Below, one piece after another: positions 17,706 through 25,021 of a stretch of DNA of 36,211 nt (the stretch's first letter is position 1; each line of letters opens with the position of its first letter). The stretch spans positions 1 to 36,211 of the forward strand of contig CAKTOF010000022.1 of the NCBI GenBank assembly GCA_934589675.1. The letters are read 5' to 3'. This stretch comes from an uncultured Oscillospiraceae bacterium (GTDB taxonomy: Bacteria > Bacillota > Clostridia > Oscillospirales > Oscillospiraceae). Below the pieces are notes generated by a model. It saw only the letters and a program-made list of their open reading frames with translations, was not told the origin of the DNA and made no database searches. The position numbers were made by a program, and so were the translations under genes.

Positions 17706-19487
17706 ATGATTGAACTGACGATCAACGGCAAAAAGGTGGAAGCCCCCGAGGGCAGCACCATTTTAGAGGCGGCCAAGCTCGCCGGCATCCGCATCCCGAG
17801 CCTGTGCCAGTACCGCGACATCCACGCCATCGGCGCCTGCCGCATCTGCGTCGTCGAGGTCGAGGGCGCGAAGAATCTTCAGGCGTCTTGCGTCGTGAAG
17901 GCGACAAACGGCATGGTCGTCCACACGAACTCCGAGCGCGTGCGCCATGCACGCCAGGTCATCTACGACCTCATGGTCTCCGACCACCCGAAGGAGTGCA
18001 TGAGCTGCAACCGCAACCAGAACTGCGAGCTGCAGGCGCTCGGCTATCAGCTCGGCTTCGACGAGCCGCGGCTTCATGGCGAGCACAAGGACGAGCTGCT
18101 CGACATCTCGCCCGCCATCACGCGCGACTCGCGCAAGTGCATCCTCTGCCGCCGCTGCGTGACCGTCTGCAAGGAAAAGCAGGAGGTCGGCGCCATCAGC
18201 GCGCAGAACCGCGGCTTCAATACCGTCATTTCCCCGGCTATGGGTCTGCCGCTCATCGATTCGAACTGCTCCATGTGCGGCCAGTGCGTCGCTGTCTGCC
18301 CGACGGGCGCGCTGAGTGAGACGGACGCCATCGCGCCTGTGTGGGAGGCCATCGGCGATCCGGGCAAGCGCGTCATCGTCCAGACGGCTCCGGCCGTGCG
18401 CGCCGCGCTCGGCGAGGCGTTCGGCTATCCGTGCGGCACGCCCGTCACAGGCCAGATGGTCGCGGCGCTTCGCCAGATCGGCTTTGATGAGGTGTTCGAC
18501 ACGAACTTCGCCGCGGACGTCACCATCATGGAGGAGGGCACGGAGCTGCTTGCGCGGCTCAAGGCTGCGCTTTCCGGCGAGAAGGCCGTCCTGCCGATGA
18601 TCACAAGCTGCTCGCCCGGCTGGGTCAAGCACTGCGAGCACGCGTTCCCGCGCCTGCTCGACCACCTGTCCACATGCAAGTCGCCGCATACGATGCTCGG
18701 CGCGCTCATCAAGACGTATTACGCCCGCAAGCTCGGCGTCGACCCGACGGAGATCTACGTTGTGTCCGTCATGCCGTGTACGGCGAAGAAGTACGAGATC
18801 CAGCGCCCGGAGATGGGCGTGGACGGCGTGCGCGACGTCGACGCCGTGCTCACAACGCGCGAGCTGGCGCGCATGATCAAGACGGCCGGCATCGACTTCC
18901 AGGGCCTTGAAAACGAGGAGTTTGACGAGCCGCTCGGCATTTCGACGGGCGCGGCCGACATCTTCGGCGTCACGGGCGGCGTCATGGAGGCGGCGCTGCG
19001 CACGGCATACTTCCTCATCACCGGCCGCAAGCTGCCGTTCGAGGATCTGCACGTCGCGCCCATCGTCGGCCTCGAGCAGATCAAGACGGCCGAGATCACG
19101 CTGGAAAACGTCCTGCCGGAGTACGCCGCGTTCGAGGGCGTCACGCTGCGCGTGGCCGTCACAAGCGGCCTGGCCGGCGCCGATCAGCTCATGCGCGAGA
19201 TCGCAGACGGCACGTCGCCGTATCAGTTCATCGAGGTCATGGGCTGCCCCGGCGGCTGCATCTCGGGCGGCGGACAGCCGCGTGAGGTCGTGGAGAACTA
19301 CCGCGAGCTTCGCACGCGCGCGCTCTACTCCGAGGACGAGCGCAAGACGCTGCGCATGTCGTTTGAGAACCCGTCCGTTCAGACGCTCTATCAGGAGTTC
19401 CTCAAGGCGCCCGGCGGCGAGCTTTCGCACCATCTGCTGCACACGCACTACACCCCGCGCGGCGATTTCAACGAATTGCTCAAATAA
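17706..19487 (+). CDS. hydA: [FeFe] hydrogenase catalytic subunit HydA (group A, NAD-linked type)
   Basis: A 593-residue protein. The N-terminal [2Fe-2S] domain has C34, C45, C48 and C62. The His-Cys3 [4Fe-4S] site is H94, C98, C101 and C107. Two [4Fe-4S] ferredoxin motifs follow (C145/C148/C151/C155 and C188/C191/C194/C198). The H-cluster domain has L1 TSCSPGW (C302), L2 MPCTAKKYE (C358) and L3 VMGCPGGCISGGGQP (C514, C518). It reduces protons or oxidises H2 at the H-cluster. Compared with canonical TSCCPxW, one of the two adjacent L1 cysteines is Ser303. The maturases HydE, HydF and HydG are not in the window. GGGAGG precedes the ATG. It is last in hydCBA. Confidence 0.96.
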   Translation: MIELTINGKKVEAPEGSTILEAAKLAGIRIPSLCQYRDIHAIGACRICVVEVEGAKNLQASCVVKATNGMVVHTNSERVRHARQVIYDLMVSDHPKECMSCNRNQNCELQALGYQLGFDEPRLHGEHKDELLDISPAITRDSRKCILCRRCVTVCKEKQEVGAISAQNRGFNTVISPAMGLPLIDSNCSMCGQCVAVCPTGALSETDAIAPVWEAIGDPGKRVIVQTAPAVRAALGEAFGYPCGTPVTGQMVAALRQIGFDEVFDTNFAADVTIMEEGTELLARLKAALSGEKAVLPMITSCSPGWVKHCEHAFPRLLDHLSTCKSPHTMLGALIKTYYARKLGVDPTEIYVVSVMPCTAKKYEIQRPEMGVDGVRDVDAVLTTRELARMIKTAGIDFQGLENEEFDEPLGISTGAADIFGVTGGVMEAALRTAYFLITGRKLPFEDLHVAPIVGLEQIKTAEITLENVLPEYAAFEGVTLRVAVTSGLAGADQLMREIADGTSPYQFIEVMGCPGGCISGGGQPREVVENYRELRTRALYSEDERKTLRMSFENPSVQTLYQEFLKAPGGELSHHLLHTHYTPRGDFNELLK

Positions 19488-19504
19488 TTCATCGCATTCA
19501 TCCG

Positions 19505-19534
19505 ACCCCCGCGGCTGCGGCCGCGGGGGTTTTG
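19505..19534 (+). terminator. Terminator of the hydrogenase operon
   Basis: ACCCCCGCGGC (19505-19515) pairs with GCCGCGGGGGT (19520-19530), followed by TTTT. Confidence 0.9.
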
Positions 19535-19573
19535 TTCGACGAAAAAACATTTTGCGCTTTTCGGAAAAATGCA

Positions 19574-19603
19574 CTGACATTTTCTTTTTGTTTCTGTTAT
19601 AAT
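19574..19603 (+). promoter_or_regulatory. Promoter of the carD-like gene
   Basis: CTGACA (19574-19579) and TATAAT (19598-19603), spacer 18 and T-rich. The leader is about 80 bases. Confidence 0.72.
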
Positions 19604-19688
19604 GAAATCGGAGGCGAGCAGGTGAAATGCCGCGCTCTGTGCCTCCGAAGGATCGGATGACAGTGAGAGAAGAAGATGGAGGAAAGCG

Positions 19689-20204
19689 ATGTATGCAGTA
19701 AACGACACAGTCCTCTACGGAAGAAACGGCGTCTGCCGGATCGTGGAGGTCGTGCAGCGGAATCTGGGAAAAGAGAAGAAGCAGTACTATATGATGCATC
19801 CGGTATTCAAGGAGGATCTGACGCTCTACGCACCTGTCGGCAACGAGGAAAAGCTCGGGATGCGCAAGGTGCTCACGGAGGAGGAGGTCCGCACGCTCAT
19901 CGCGGAGATGCCCGCGGCCGAGGAGGAGTGGGTCGACGACACGCGCCGGCGCAAGGAGCTTTTTGACGAGGTCATGGGCAGCGGCGACCGCCGCCGCATG
20001 ATCCGCATGATCCGCACGCTGCACAACCGTCAGGAGCAGCTTGCCCGCCACGGAAAGCAGCTCGGCTCGAAGGACGTCCAGTATTACAAGGACGCGCAAA
20101 AGCGCATCCACGACGAGTTCGCCCTTGTGCTGCACATTCAGCCGGAGCAGGTGCTCCCCATGATCCTGCGGACGCTCGGCGAGGCGGAAAGCGACATTGC
20201 ATAA
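19689..20204 (+). CDS. carD: CarD/CdnL-family transcriptional regulator
   Basis: A 171-residue protein. The N-terminal CarD_CdnL_TRCF domain (about 1-60) reads MYAVNDTVLYGRNGVCRIVEV, then KKQYYMMHPVF, the Tudor-like fold that binds the RNA polymerase beta subunit. The C-terminal part (about 65-165) is helical and basic (RRRMIRMIRTLHNRQEQLAR, KDAQKRIHDEFALVLHI). CarD-like proteins stabilise open promoter complexes, often at rRNA promoters. GGAGG lies six bases before the ATG. It is monocistronic. Confidence 0.93.
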   Translation: MYAVNDTVLYGRNGVCRIVEVVQRNLGKEKKQYYMMHPVFKEDLTLYAPVGNEEKLGMRKVLTEEEVRTLIAEMPAAEEEWVDDTRRRKELFDEVMGSGDRRRMIRMIRTLHNRQEQLARHGKQLGSKDVQYYKDAQKRIHDEFALVLHIQPEQVLPMILRTLGEAESDIA

Positions 20205-20298
20205 AGACCGGCGCGGCGGGGAAGCCTGATTTTCAGAATCCTCCATGGCACTGCGCGCGGTTTTTACAGTTTTTCATTGATACAACGTACAACGCAGA

Positions 20299-20338
20299 CG
20301 CCTGACAAGCACGGAATGCCTGTCAGGCGCTCTTTTTT
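20299..20338 (+). terminator. Terminator downstream of carD
   Basis: CGCCTGACA (20299-20307) pairs with TGTCAGGCG (20321-20329) around a 13-base loop, followed by a T-run. It is about 95 bases past the carD stop. Confidence 0.8.
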
Positions 20339-20540
20339 TGCTTTCAGGAGGCGCCATTTTGCCCCGAAATCGGGAAACAGAGAGCAAAACCGAGCCTGCG
20401 CAGGGGCGCCGGCGGGCACACAGGATATAACGGTAAAAAAACCGGATTTTGAAACCATTGAAACATAAAACTGAAATGGAATAGGCATATCGCCGAAGCA
20501 TGTTCGGATACGGGAGGATAAGATTTAGCATATTGAACCC
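20339..20540. other. Gene-free stretch with nested inverted repeats
   Basis: The gap between carD and atpB (20205-20623) has no supported gene. Between the carD terminator and the atp promoter, nested pairs occur: GGCGCC (20350-20355 with 20405-20410), TTTTGC/GCAAAA (20357-20362 with 20384-20389), and inner hairpins CCCG-AAAT-CGGG (20363-20374) and CCTG-CG-CAGG (20395-20404). A CGGT/ACCG hairpin follows (20431-20444). Together they could fold into a branched RNA; chance pairing in GC-rich DNA cannot be excluded. Confidence 0.3.
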
Positions 20541-20568
20541 TTGCAACATTTCGAAGGCGTATTATAAT
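20541..20568 (+). promoter_or_regulatory. Promoter of the ATP synthase operon
   Basis: TTGCAA (20541-20546) and TATAAT (20563-20568), spacer 16, about 56 bases before atpB. Confidence 0.75.
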
Positions 20569-20623
20569 GGGAAGGTAAAAGCCTGCGCCGCACCGTGCGG
20601 CGCAAAGAAACGGAGGGGATGAG

Positions 20624-21310
20624 ATGGGTAATCTGGCGCAGACGCTGATGGAAGAGCTCAATGTCGAGACCGTATTTACGATCCCGCTCTTCGGCGGCAT
20701 CCCGGTCGCCGAATCCGTCGTCGTCACCTGGATCATCATGGCGGTGCTTGTCGCGCTGTCGCTCTTTCTGACCCACGGGATGAAAGTGACCGGCATTTCC
20801 AAGCGTCAGGCGTTCACCGAATGGGCCGTCACCTCGCTCGAGAAGATCGTGCAGGGCTTTGTCGGCGAAGAGGGGCGCGCGTATGTGCCGTATCTTGCCA
20901 CGGTGCTCGTCTACATCGGCACGGCGAACCTTGTCGGTATGTTCGGCTTCAAGTCGCCGACGAAGGACATGAACGTCACGGCCGCGCTGGCCATTATGTC
21001 GATCATTCTGATCGAGGCGGCCGGCATCCGGCACCGCGGCGCGAAGGGCTGGCTGCACAGCTTCGCCGAGCCGGTCGCGATCGTCGCGCCCATCAACGTG
21101 CTCGAGGTCTTCATCCGGCCGCTGTCGCTGTGCATGCGCCTTTTCGGCAATGTGCTCGGCGCGTTCGTCGTCATGAAGCTCATTGAGGCGGTCGTGCCCG
21201 TCGTCGTGCCGATGGCGTTCAGCCTGTACTTCGACGTGTTCGATGGATTGATCCAGGCGTATGTGTTCGTGTTTTTAACGTCGCTGTTCATCAAAGAGGC
21301 CATCGAGTGA
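20624..21310 (+). CDS. atpB: ATP synthase F0 subunit a
   Basis: A 228-residue integral membrane protein, the static half of the ion channel. The C-terminal helices carry the signature RPLSLCMRLFGNVLGAFVV, in which the Arg of CMRLFGN corresponds to the essential arginine facing the c-ring. PINVLEVFIRP precedes it. Five or six hydrophobic segments are visible, the first near WIIMAVLVALSLFL. The length is typical for clostridial subunit a. GGAGGGG precedes the ATG. It is the first gene of the operon; no atpI gene precedes it. Confidence 0.95.
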   Translation: MGNLAQTLMEELNVETVFTIPLFGGIPVAESVVVTWIIMAVLVALSLFLTHGMKVTGISKRQAFTEWAVTSLEKIVQGFVGEEGRAYVPYLATVLVYIGTANLVGMFGFKSPTKDMNVTAALAIMSIILIEAAGIRHRGAKGWLHSFAEPVAIVAPINVLEVFIRPLSLCMRLFGNVLGAFVVMKLIEAVVPVVVPMAFSLYFDVFDGLIQAYVFVFLTSLFIKEAIE

Positions 21311-21341
21311 GCCTCCACATTCATGTAAAGGAGAAACAACT

Positions 21342-21566
21342 ATGAATACCATGATCGCAATCGGAGCCGCCATCGCAGTTCTGACCGGCATCGGCGCCGG
21401 TCTTGGCATCGGCCACGCCACGGGCAAGGCCGTCGACGCCGTCGCCCGTCAGCCGGAGGCCGACGGCAAGATCCAGAAGCTGCTCATCCTCGGCTGCGCG
21501 CTCGCTGAGGCGACCGCCATCTACGGCTTCGTCGTCGGCATTCTCATCATTCTGTTCCTGGGCTGA
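21342..21566 (+). CDS. atpE: ATP synthase F0 subunit c
   Basis: A 74-residue hairpin of two membrane helices joined by the polar loop ARQPEADGKIQ. The ion-binding carboxylate is E56 in CALAEATAIYGF. Compared with the Na+-binding c subunit of Ilyobacter tartaricus (Gln in GVGQGY, then ESTGIY), the Gln is Ile23 and the Ser after the Glu is Ala57. The full Na+ ligand set is therefore missing, and proton coupling is predicted. AAGGAG precedes the ATG. Confidence 0.95.
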   Translation: MNTMIAIGAAIAVLTGIGAGLGIGHATGKAVDAVARQPEADGKIQKLLILGCALAEATAIYGFVVGILIILFLG

Positions 21567-21597
21567 GCCAAAGGAGAAAAGTTAGGAGGCGGGAGTA

Positions 21598-22083
21598 TTG
21601 CTGCGGTTTGACATCAATCTTCTGTTTACAGTCATCAATATTTTGATCCTCTACGTTCTCCTGAGGAAGTTCCTGTTCGGCCGGGTGGACAAGATCATCA
21701 CCCAGCGCCAGCAGATGGCCGACGAGCAGATCGAAAAGGCCAGGCAGGAGCAGGAGCAGGCGACGCAGCTGCGCACGCAGTATGAGTCGTCGCTTGCCGA
21801 CGCGCAGAAGACCAGCGCAAAAATGCTGGCCGAGGCGCAGGAAAAGGCAAAAGAGGAATACGGCCGCATCGTCAAGACGGCCGGAGACGAGGCCGCAAAG
21901 ACCATGGAGCAGGCGCGCGTCAAGATCGGCCAGGAGCGCGAGGCTGCGCTCAAGTCGCTCTCGGGAGAGATCTCCACGCTGGCCATGGATGCTGCCGCGA
22001 AGGTTCTCGGCGAGCAGGCCTCGCCAGAGCGCGACAAAAAGCTCTATGAGCAATTCCTGACGGAAGCGGGGGACAAGACATGA
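21598..22083 (+). CDS. atpF: ATP synthase F0 subunit b (TTG start)
   Basis: A 161-residue protein: one N-terminal membrane helix (LLFTVINILILYVLLRKFLF) and a long charged coiled coil (about 30-150) that forms the peripheral stalk. The start is a TTG at 21598, eight bases after AGGAGG; no nearby ATG has a ribosome site in frame. Its stop overlaps the start of the next gene by four bases (ATGA), so translation is coupled. In most operons the next gene would be a separate delta subunit. Confidence 0.93.
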   Translation: MLRFDINLLFTVINILILYVLLRKFLFGRVDKIITQRQQMADEQIEKARQEQEQATQLRTQYESSLADAQKTSAKMLAEAQEKAKEEYGRIVKTAGDEAAKTMEQARVKIGQEREAALKSLSGEISTLAMDAAAKVLGEQASPERDKKLYEQFLTEAGDKT

Positions 22084-24089
22084 CGCAGACTGTCAGGCAG
22101 TATGCCGCCATGCTTGCTGCAGCGGGCGCGACGGAGGGCATCGTCCGCCAGAGCATGGACATTCTGGACGCCCTTCCGCAGCTGCGCACAGAGCTTGCCG
22201 ACCCGGCCGCGCCGCTCGAGGGGCGCCACCACGTCATCGACAAGGTGTTCCCAAAAGAGGTGCGCGGCGTATTCAAGCTGCTTTGTGACGAAGAGCAGTT
22301 TGAAGCAGTCTCGGATGTCGCGGACGCGTTTTACGCCCAGCAGGGCGAAAAACACGGCGCGCTGCCCGTGACGATCACATATGTCACCGCGCCGGATGAG
22401 GCGCAGATCGCGCGTTTTCGCGAGTATCTTTCCCAGAAGTACCCTGGCCGTGAGCTGGAGCTGACGCTGCGCGAGGACAAGAGCCTGCTCGGCGGCTTTG
22501 TCCTGCGCGCGGGCAGCGACGAGTTCGATTGGTCGATGAAGGGGCGCCTCGGCGCGCTGCGAAATCATCTCGCGGGTGCGGGAAACAGCCTCGGCAGCAC
22601 GCAGGAGATCATCTCGATCCTCCGCACGGAGATCGAGCAGTCCGAATTTGACAGCGGCGAGCACGAGGTCGGCTCCGTCGTCCGCCTCGGCGACGGCATC
22701 GTGACCGTCTCGGGCATCGACCATGCGGCCTACGGCGAGATCGTCATCTTTGACAACGGCGTCAAGGGCATGGTGCAGGACATCCGCAGAAACGAGACGG
22801 GCATCATCCTCTTCGGCCGCGAGAGCGAGCTGCGCGAGGGCACGCGCGTCATCCGCACCGGCCGGCGCGCGGGCCTGCCCGTCGGCGAGGGCTTCCTCGG
22901 CCGCGTCATCGACGCGCTCGGCGCGCCCATCGACGGCAAGGGCGACATCGAAGCAAAGGACTACCGCCCCATCGAAAACGACGCGCCCAGCATCGTCGAC
23001 CGCAAGTCGGTCGACACCCCGATGGAGACCGGCATCCTCGCCATCGACTCCATGTTCCCGATCGGCCGCGGCCAGCGCGAGCTCATCATCGGCGACCGCC
23101 AGACCGGCAAAACGTCCATCGCTGTCGACGCCATGCTCAACCAGAAGGGGAAAGGCGTCGTGTGCATCTATGTCGCCATCGGCCAGAAGGCCTCGACGGT
23201 CGCGAAGGTGCAGTCGCTTCTGGAAAAAAACGGGGCGATGGATTACTGCATCATCGTCTCCGCCTCGGCGAGCGACCCGTCGTCGCTTCAGTATATCGCG
23301 CCGTATTCCGGCACGGCCATGGCGGAGTATTTCATGTATCAGGGGCGCGACGTGCTCATCGTCTATGACGATCTTTCCAAGCACGCGGTGGCCTACCGTG
23401 CGCTCTCGCTGCTGCTCGGCCGCAGCCCCGGGCGCGAGGCGTATCCCGGCGACGTGTTCTATCTGCACTCCCGCCTGCTTGAGCGCTCGGCGCGGCTTTC
23501 CGACGCGAAGGGCGGCGGCTCCATTACGGCGCTGCCGATCATCGAGACGCAGTCGGGCGACGTTTCGGCCTATATCCCGACGAACGTCATCTCCATCACC
23601 GACGGCCAGATCTTCCTTGAGGCCGACGAGTTCAATGCCGGCCAGCGCCCGGCCGTCAACGTCGGCCTGTCCGTGTCCCGTGTCGGCGGCGCGGCGCAGA
23701 CGAAGGCCATGAAAAAGGCCGCTGGCTCTGTGCGCATCGACCTTGCGCAGTACCGCGAGATGGAGGTCTTTACGCAGTTCTCCTCCGACCTCGACGACGC
23801 GACGAAGGCGCAGCTTGCCTACGGCAAGAGCCTCATGGAGCTGCTCAAGCAGCCGCTCTACCGCCCGCTGTCCATGGCCGAGCAGGTCATCTCGCTCGTC
23901 GTCGCGACGAACAAGCTGCTCACGGACGTGCCGCAGGCGGACGTCAAAAAGACCCAGATGGGCATCCTCGACCACATTGCCTCCTACCACCCCGACATCC
24001 TCCGCACGCTCACGGAAAGCGGCCAGCTGACCGACAAGACGCGCGAAGGCATCCTCGCGGCGGCGAAGGAGTACAAAGCAGGTGAATAA
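22080..24089 (+). CDS. atpHA: Fused ATP synthase delta-alpha subunit
   Basis: A 669-residue single open reading frame joining two F1 subunits. Residues 1-168 are a near full-length delta/OSCP subunit: an N-terminal helical bundle from RQYAAML, and the C-terminal signature LREDKSLLGGFVLRAG, then MKGRLGALRNHL. Residues 173-669 are a near full-length alpha subunit: TEIEQSEF, then VGSVVRLGDGIVTVSGI, Walker A GDRQTGKT at about 338-345, and VSRVGGAAQ with the arginine finger. There is almost no linker. I see no stop, and no in-frame ATG or GTG with a ribosome site near the junction (about 22570-22610). The reading frame is continuous, so a frameshift would have to have removed a stop cleanly. Normal stoichiometry is three alpha to one delta, so the fusion is puzzling. 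Confidence 0.93.
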   Translation: MTQTVRQYAAMLAAAGATEGIVRQSMDILDALPQLRTELADPAAPLEGRHHVIDKVFPKEVRGVFKLLCDEEQFEAVSDVADAFYAQQGEKHGALPVTITYVTAPDEAQIARFREYLSQKYPGRELELTLREDKSLLGGFVLRAGSDEFDWSMKGRLGALRNHLAGAGNSLGSTQEIISILRTEIEQSEFDSGEHEVGSVVRLGDGIVTVSGIDHAAYGEIVIFDNGVKGMVQDIRRNETGIILFGRESELREGTRVIRTGRRAGLPVGEGFLGRVIDALGAPIDGKGDIEAKDYRPIENDAPSIVDRKSVDTPMETGILAIDSMFPIGRGQRELIIGDRQTGKTSIAVDAMLNQKGKGVVCIYVAIGQKASTVAKVQSLLEKNGAMDYCIIVSASASDPSSLQYIAPYSGTAMAEYFMYQGRDVLIVYDDLSKHAVAYRALSLLLGRSPGREAYPGDVFYLHSRLLERSARLSDAKGGGSITALPIIETQSGDVSAYIPTNVISITDGQIFLEADEFNAGQRPAVNVGLSVSRVGGAAQTKAMKKAAGSVRIDLAQYREMEVFTQFSSDLDDATKAQLAYGKSLMELLKQPLYRPLSMAEQVISLVVATNKLLTDVPQADVKKTQMGILDHIASYHPDILRTLTESGQLTDKTREGILAAAKEYKAGE

Positions 24090-24091
24090 GC

Positions 24092-25021
24092 GTGGCCAGC
24101 ACCACTGAGATCCAAAGCCGGATGAAGAGCATCCGTGATACGATGAAGATCACGAATGCCATGTATATGATCTCCTCGTCGAAGCTCAAGCGCGCGCGCG
24201 TCGCGCTCGAGAACGCCGAGCCGCACTTTTACTTCTCGCAGGAGGTCATCGGCGACATCATCGCGCATATGCCGGACTTTGAGCACCGCTATTTCGGCAA
24301 CGAGTCCGACCTGCCGGAAAAGCCGCGGGAAAAGCGGCGCATCGGCTACGTCGTCGTCACGGGCGACAAGGGCCTGGCCGGCGCGTACAACCACAACATC
24401 ATCAAGATCGTCATGGAGCGCGTGAACGAGCCGGAGGAGGATCTGTTGTTTGTTGTCGGCATGGTCGGCCGGAACTATTTCCTCAAGCACGGCGTGCCCG
24501 TCGATACGCACTTCCACTACACCGCGCAGAATCCGACGATCCACCGCGCGCGCCTCATCTCTGAAAAGCTCATCGAGATGTATCTGAAGTACGAGCTCGA
24601 CGAGGTGTACATCGCCTACACGCGCGTGGTCAATTCCATGACGGTCGATCCGGTGCTCATGCGCCTGCTGCCGCTCGACAAGGAGCATTTTGCGTCTGTC
24701 CGCAAAAACACGCCCGCGCATATGCCGCACAACTATGAGACGCACGACGTCAGCCAGATCACATATCTGCCGACGCCGAAGGACGCGCTCGAGAGCATTG
24801 TGCCGAACTACCTGACCGGCTTTATCTACGGCGCCCTTGTGGAGTCCTACGCCGCTGAGCACAACGCCAGAATGCAGGCGATGGAGTCGTCCACAGACAA
24901 CGCGCAGGAGATGCTGCGCACGCTTTCCATTCAGTATAACAGCATTCGCCAGGCGGCCATCACGCAGGAGATCACCGAGGTGGCGGCCGGCGCACGCGCG
25001 CAGAAGGTGAACAAAACATGA
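24092..25021 (+). CDS. atpG: ATP synthase F1 subunit gamma (GTG start)
   Basis: A 309-residue central-stalk rotor. The N-terminal helix STTEIQSRMKSIRDTMKIT and the C-terminal helix NAQEMLRTLSIQYNSIRQAAITQEI form the coiled coil inside the alpha3beta3 ring. The Rossmann-like middle has VVVTGDKGLAGAYNHN. It starts with GTG at 24092, with an AGGTG-like site overlapping the end of the alpha frame. Its last codons overlap atpD by four bases (ATGA). It is slightly longer than the usual 285-295 residues. Confidence 0.95.
   Translation: MASTTEIQSRMKSIRDTMKITNAMYMISSSKLKRARVALENAEPHFYFSQEVIGDIIAHMPDFEHRYFGNESDLPEKPREKRRIGYVVVTGDKGLAGAYNHNIIKIVMERVNEPEEDLLFVVGMVGRNYFLKHGVPVDTHFHYTAQNPTIHRARLISEKLIEMYLKYELDEVYIAYTRVVNSMTVDPVLMRLLPLDKEHFASVRKNTPAHMPHNYETHDVSQITYLPTPKDALESIVPNYLTGFIYGALVESYAAEHNARMQAMESSTDNAQEMLRTLSIQYNSIRQAAITQEITEVAAGARAQKVNKT

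Noticed and set aside
17763..20246. 827-codon open frame on minus, opposite hydA and carD
   Set aside because: Shadow of GC-rich codon bias. The translation is Arg/Leu/Ala/His/Asp-rich with no family motif, and hydA on plus has complete cofactor motifs and a ribosome site.
20274..20549. Small open frames between carD and atpB
   Set aside because: No ribosome site, no recognisable family, and they overlap the terminator and promoter signals.
22560..22620. Delta and alpha as two genes joined by a sequencing error
   Set aside because: The junction reads continuously in frame with sensible residues on both sides and no leftover start or ribosome site. An error cannot be excluded without reads, but nothing in the sequence suggests one.
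22044..23990. 648-codon open frame on minus, opposite delta-alpha
   Set aside because: No recognisable domain. The plus strand carries ATP synthase motifs throughout.
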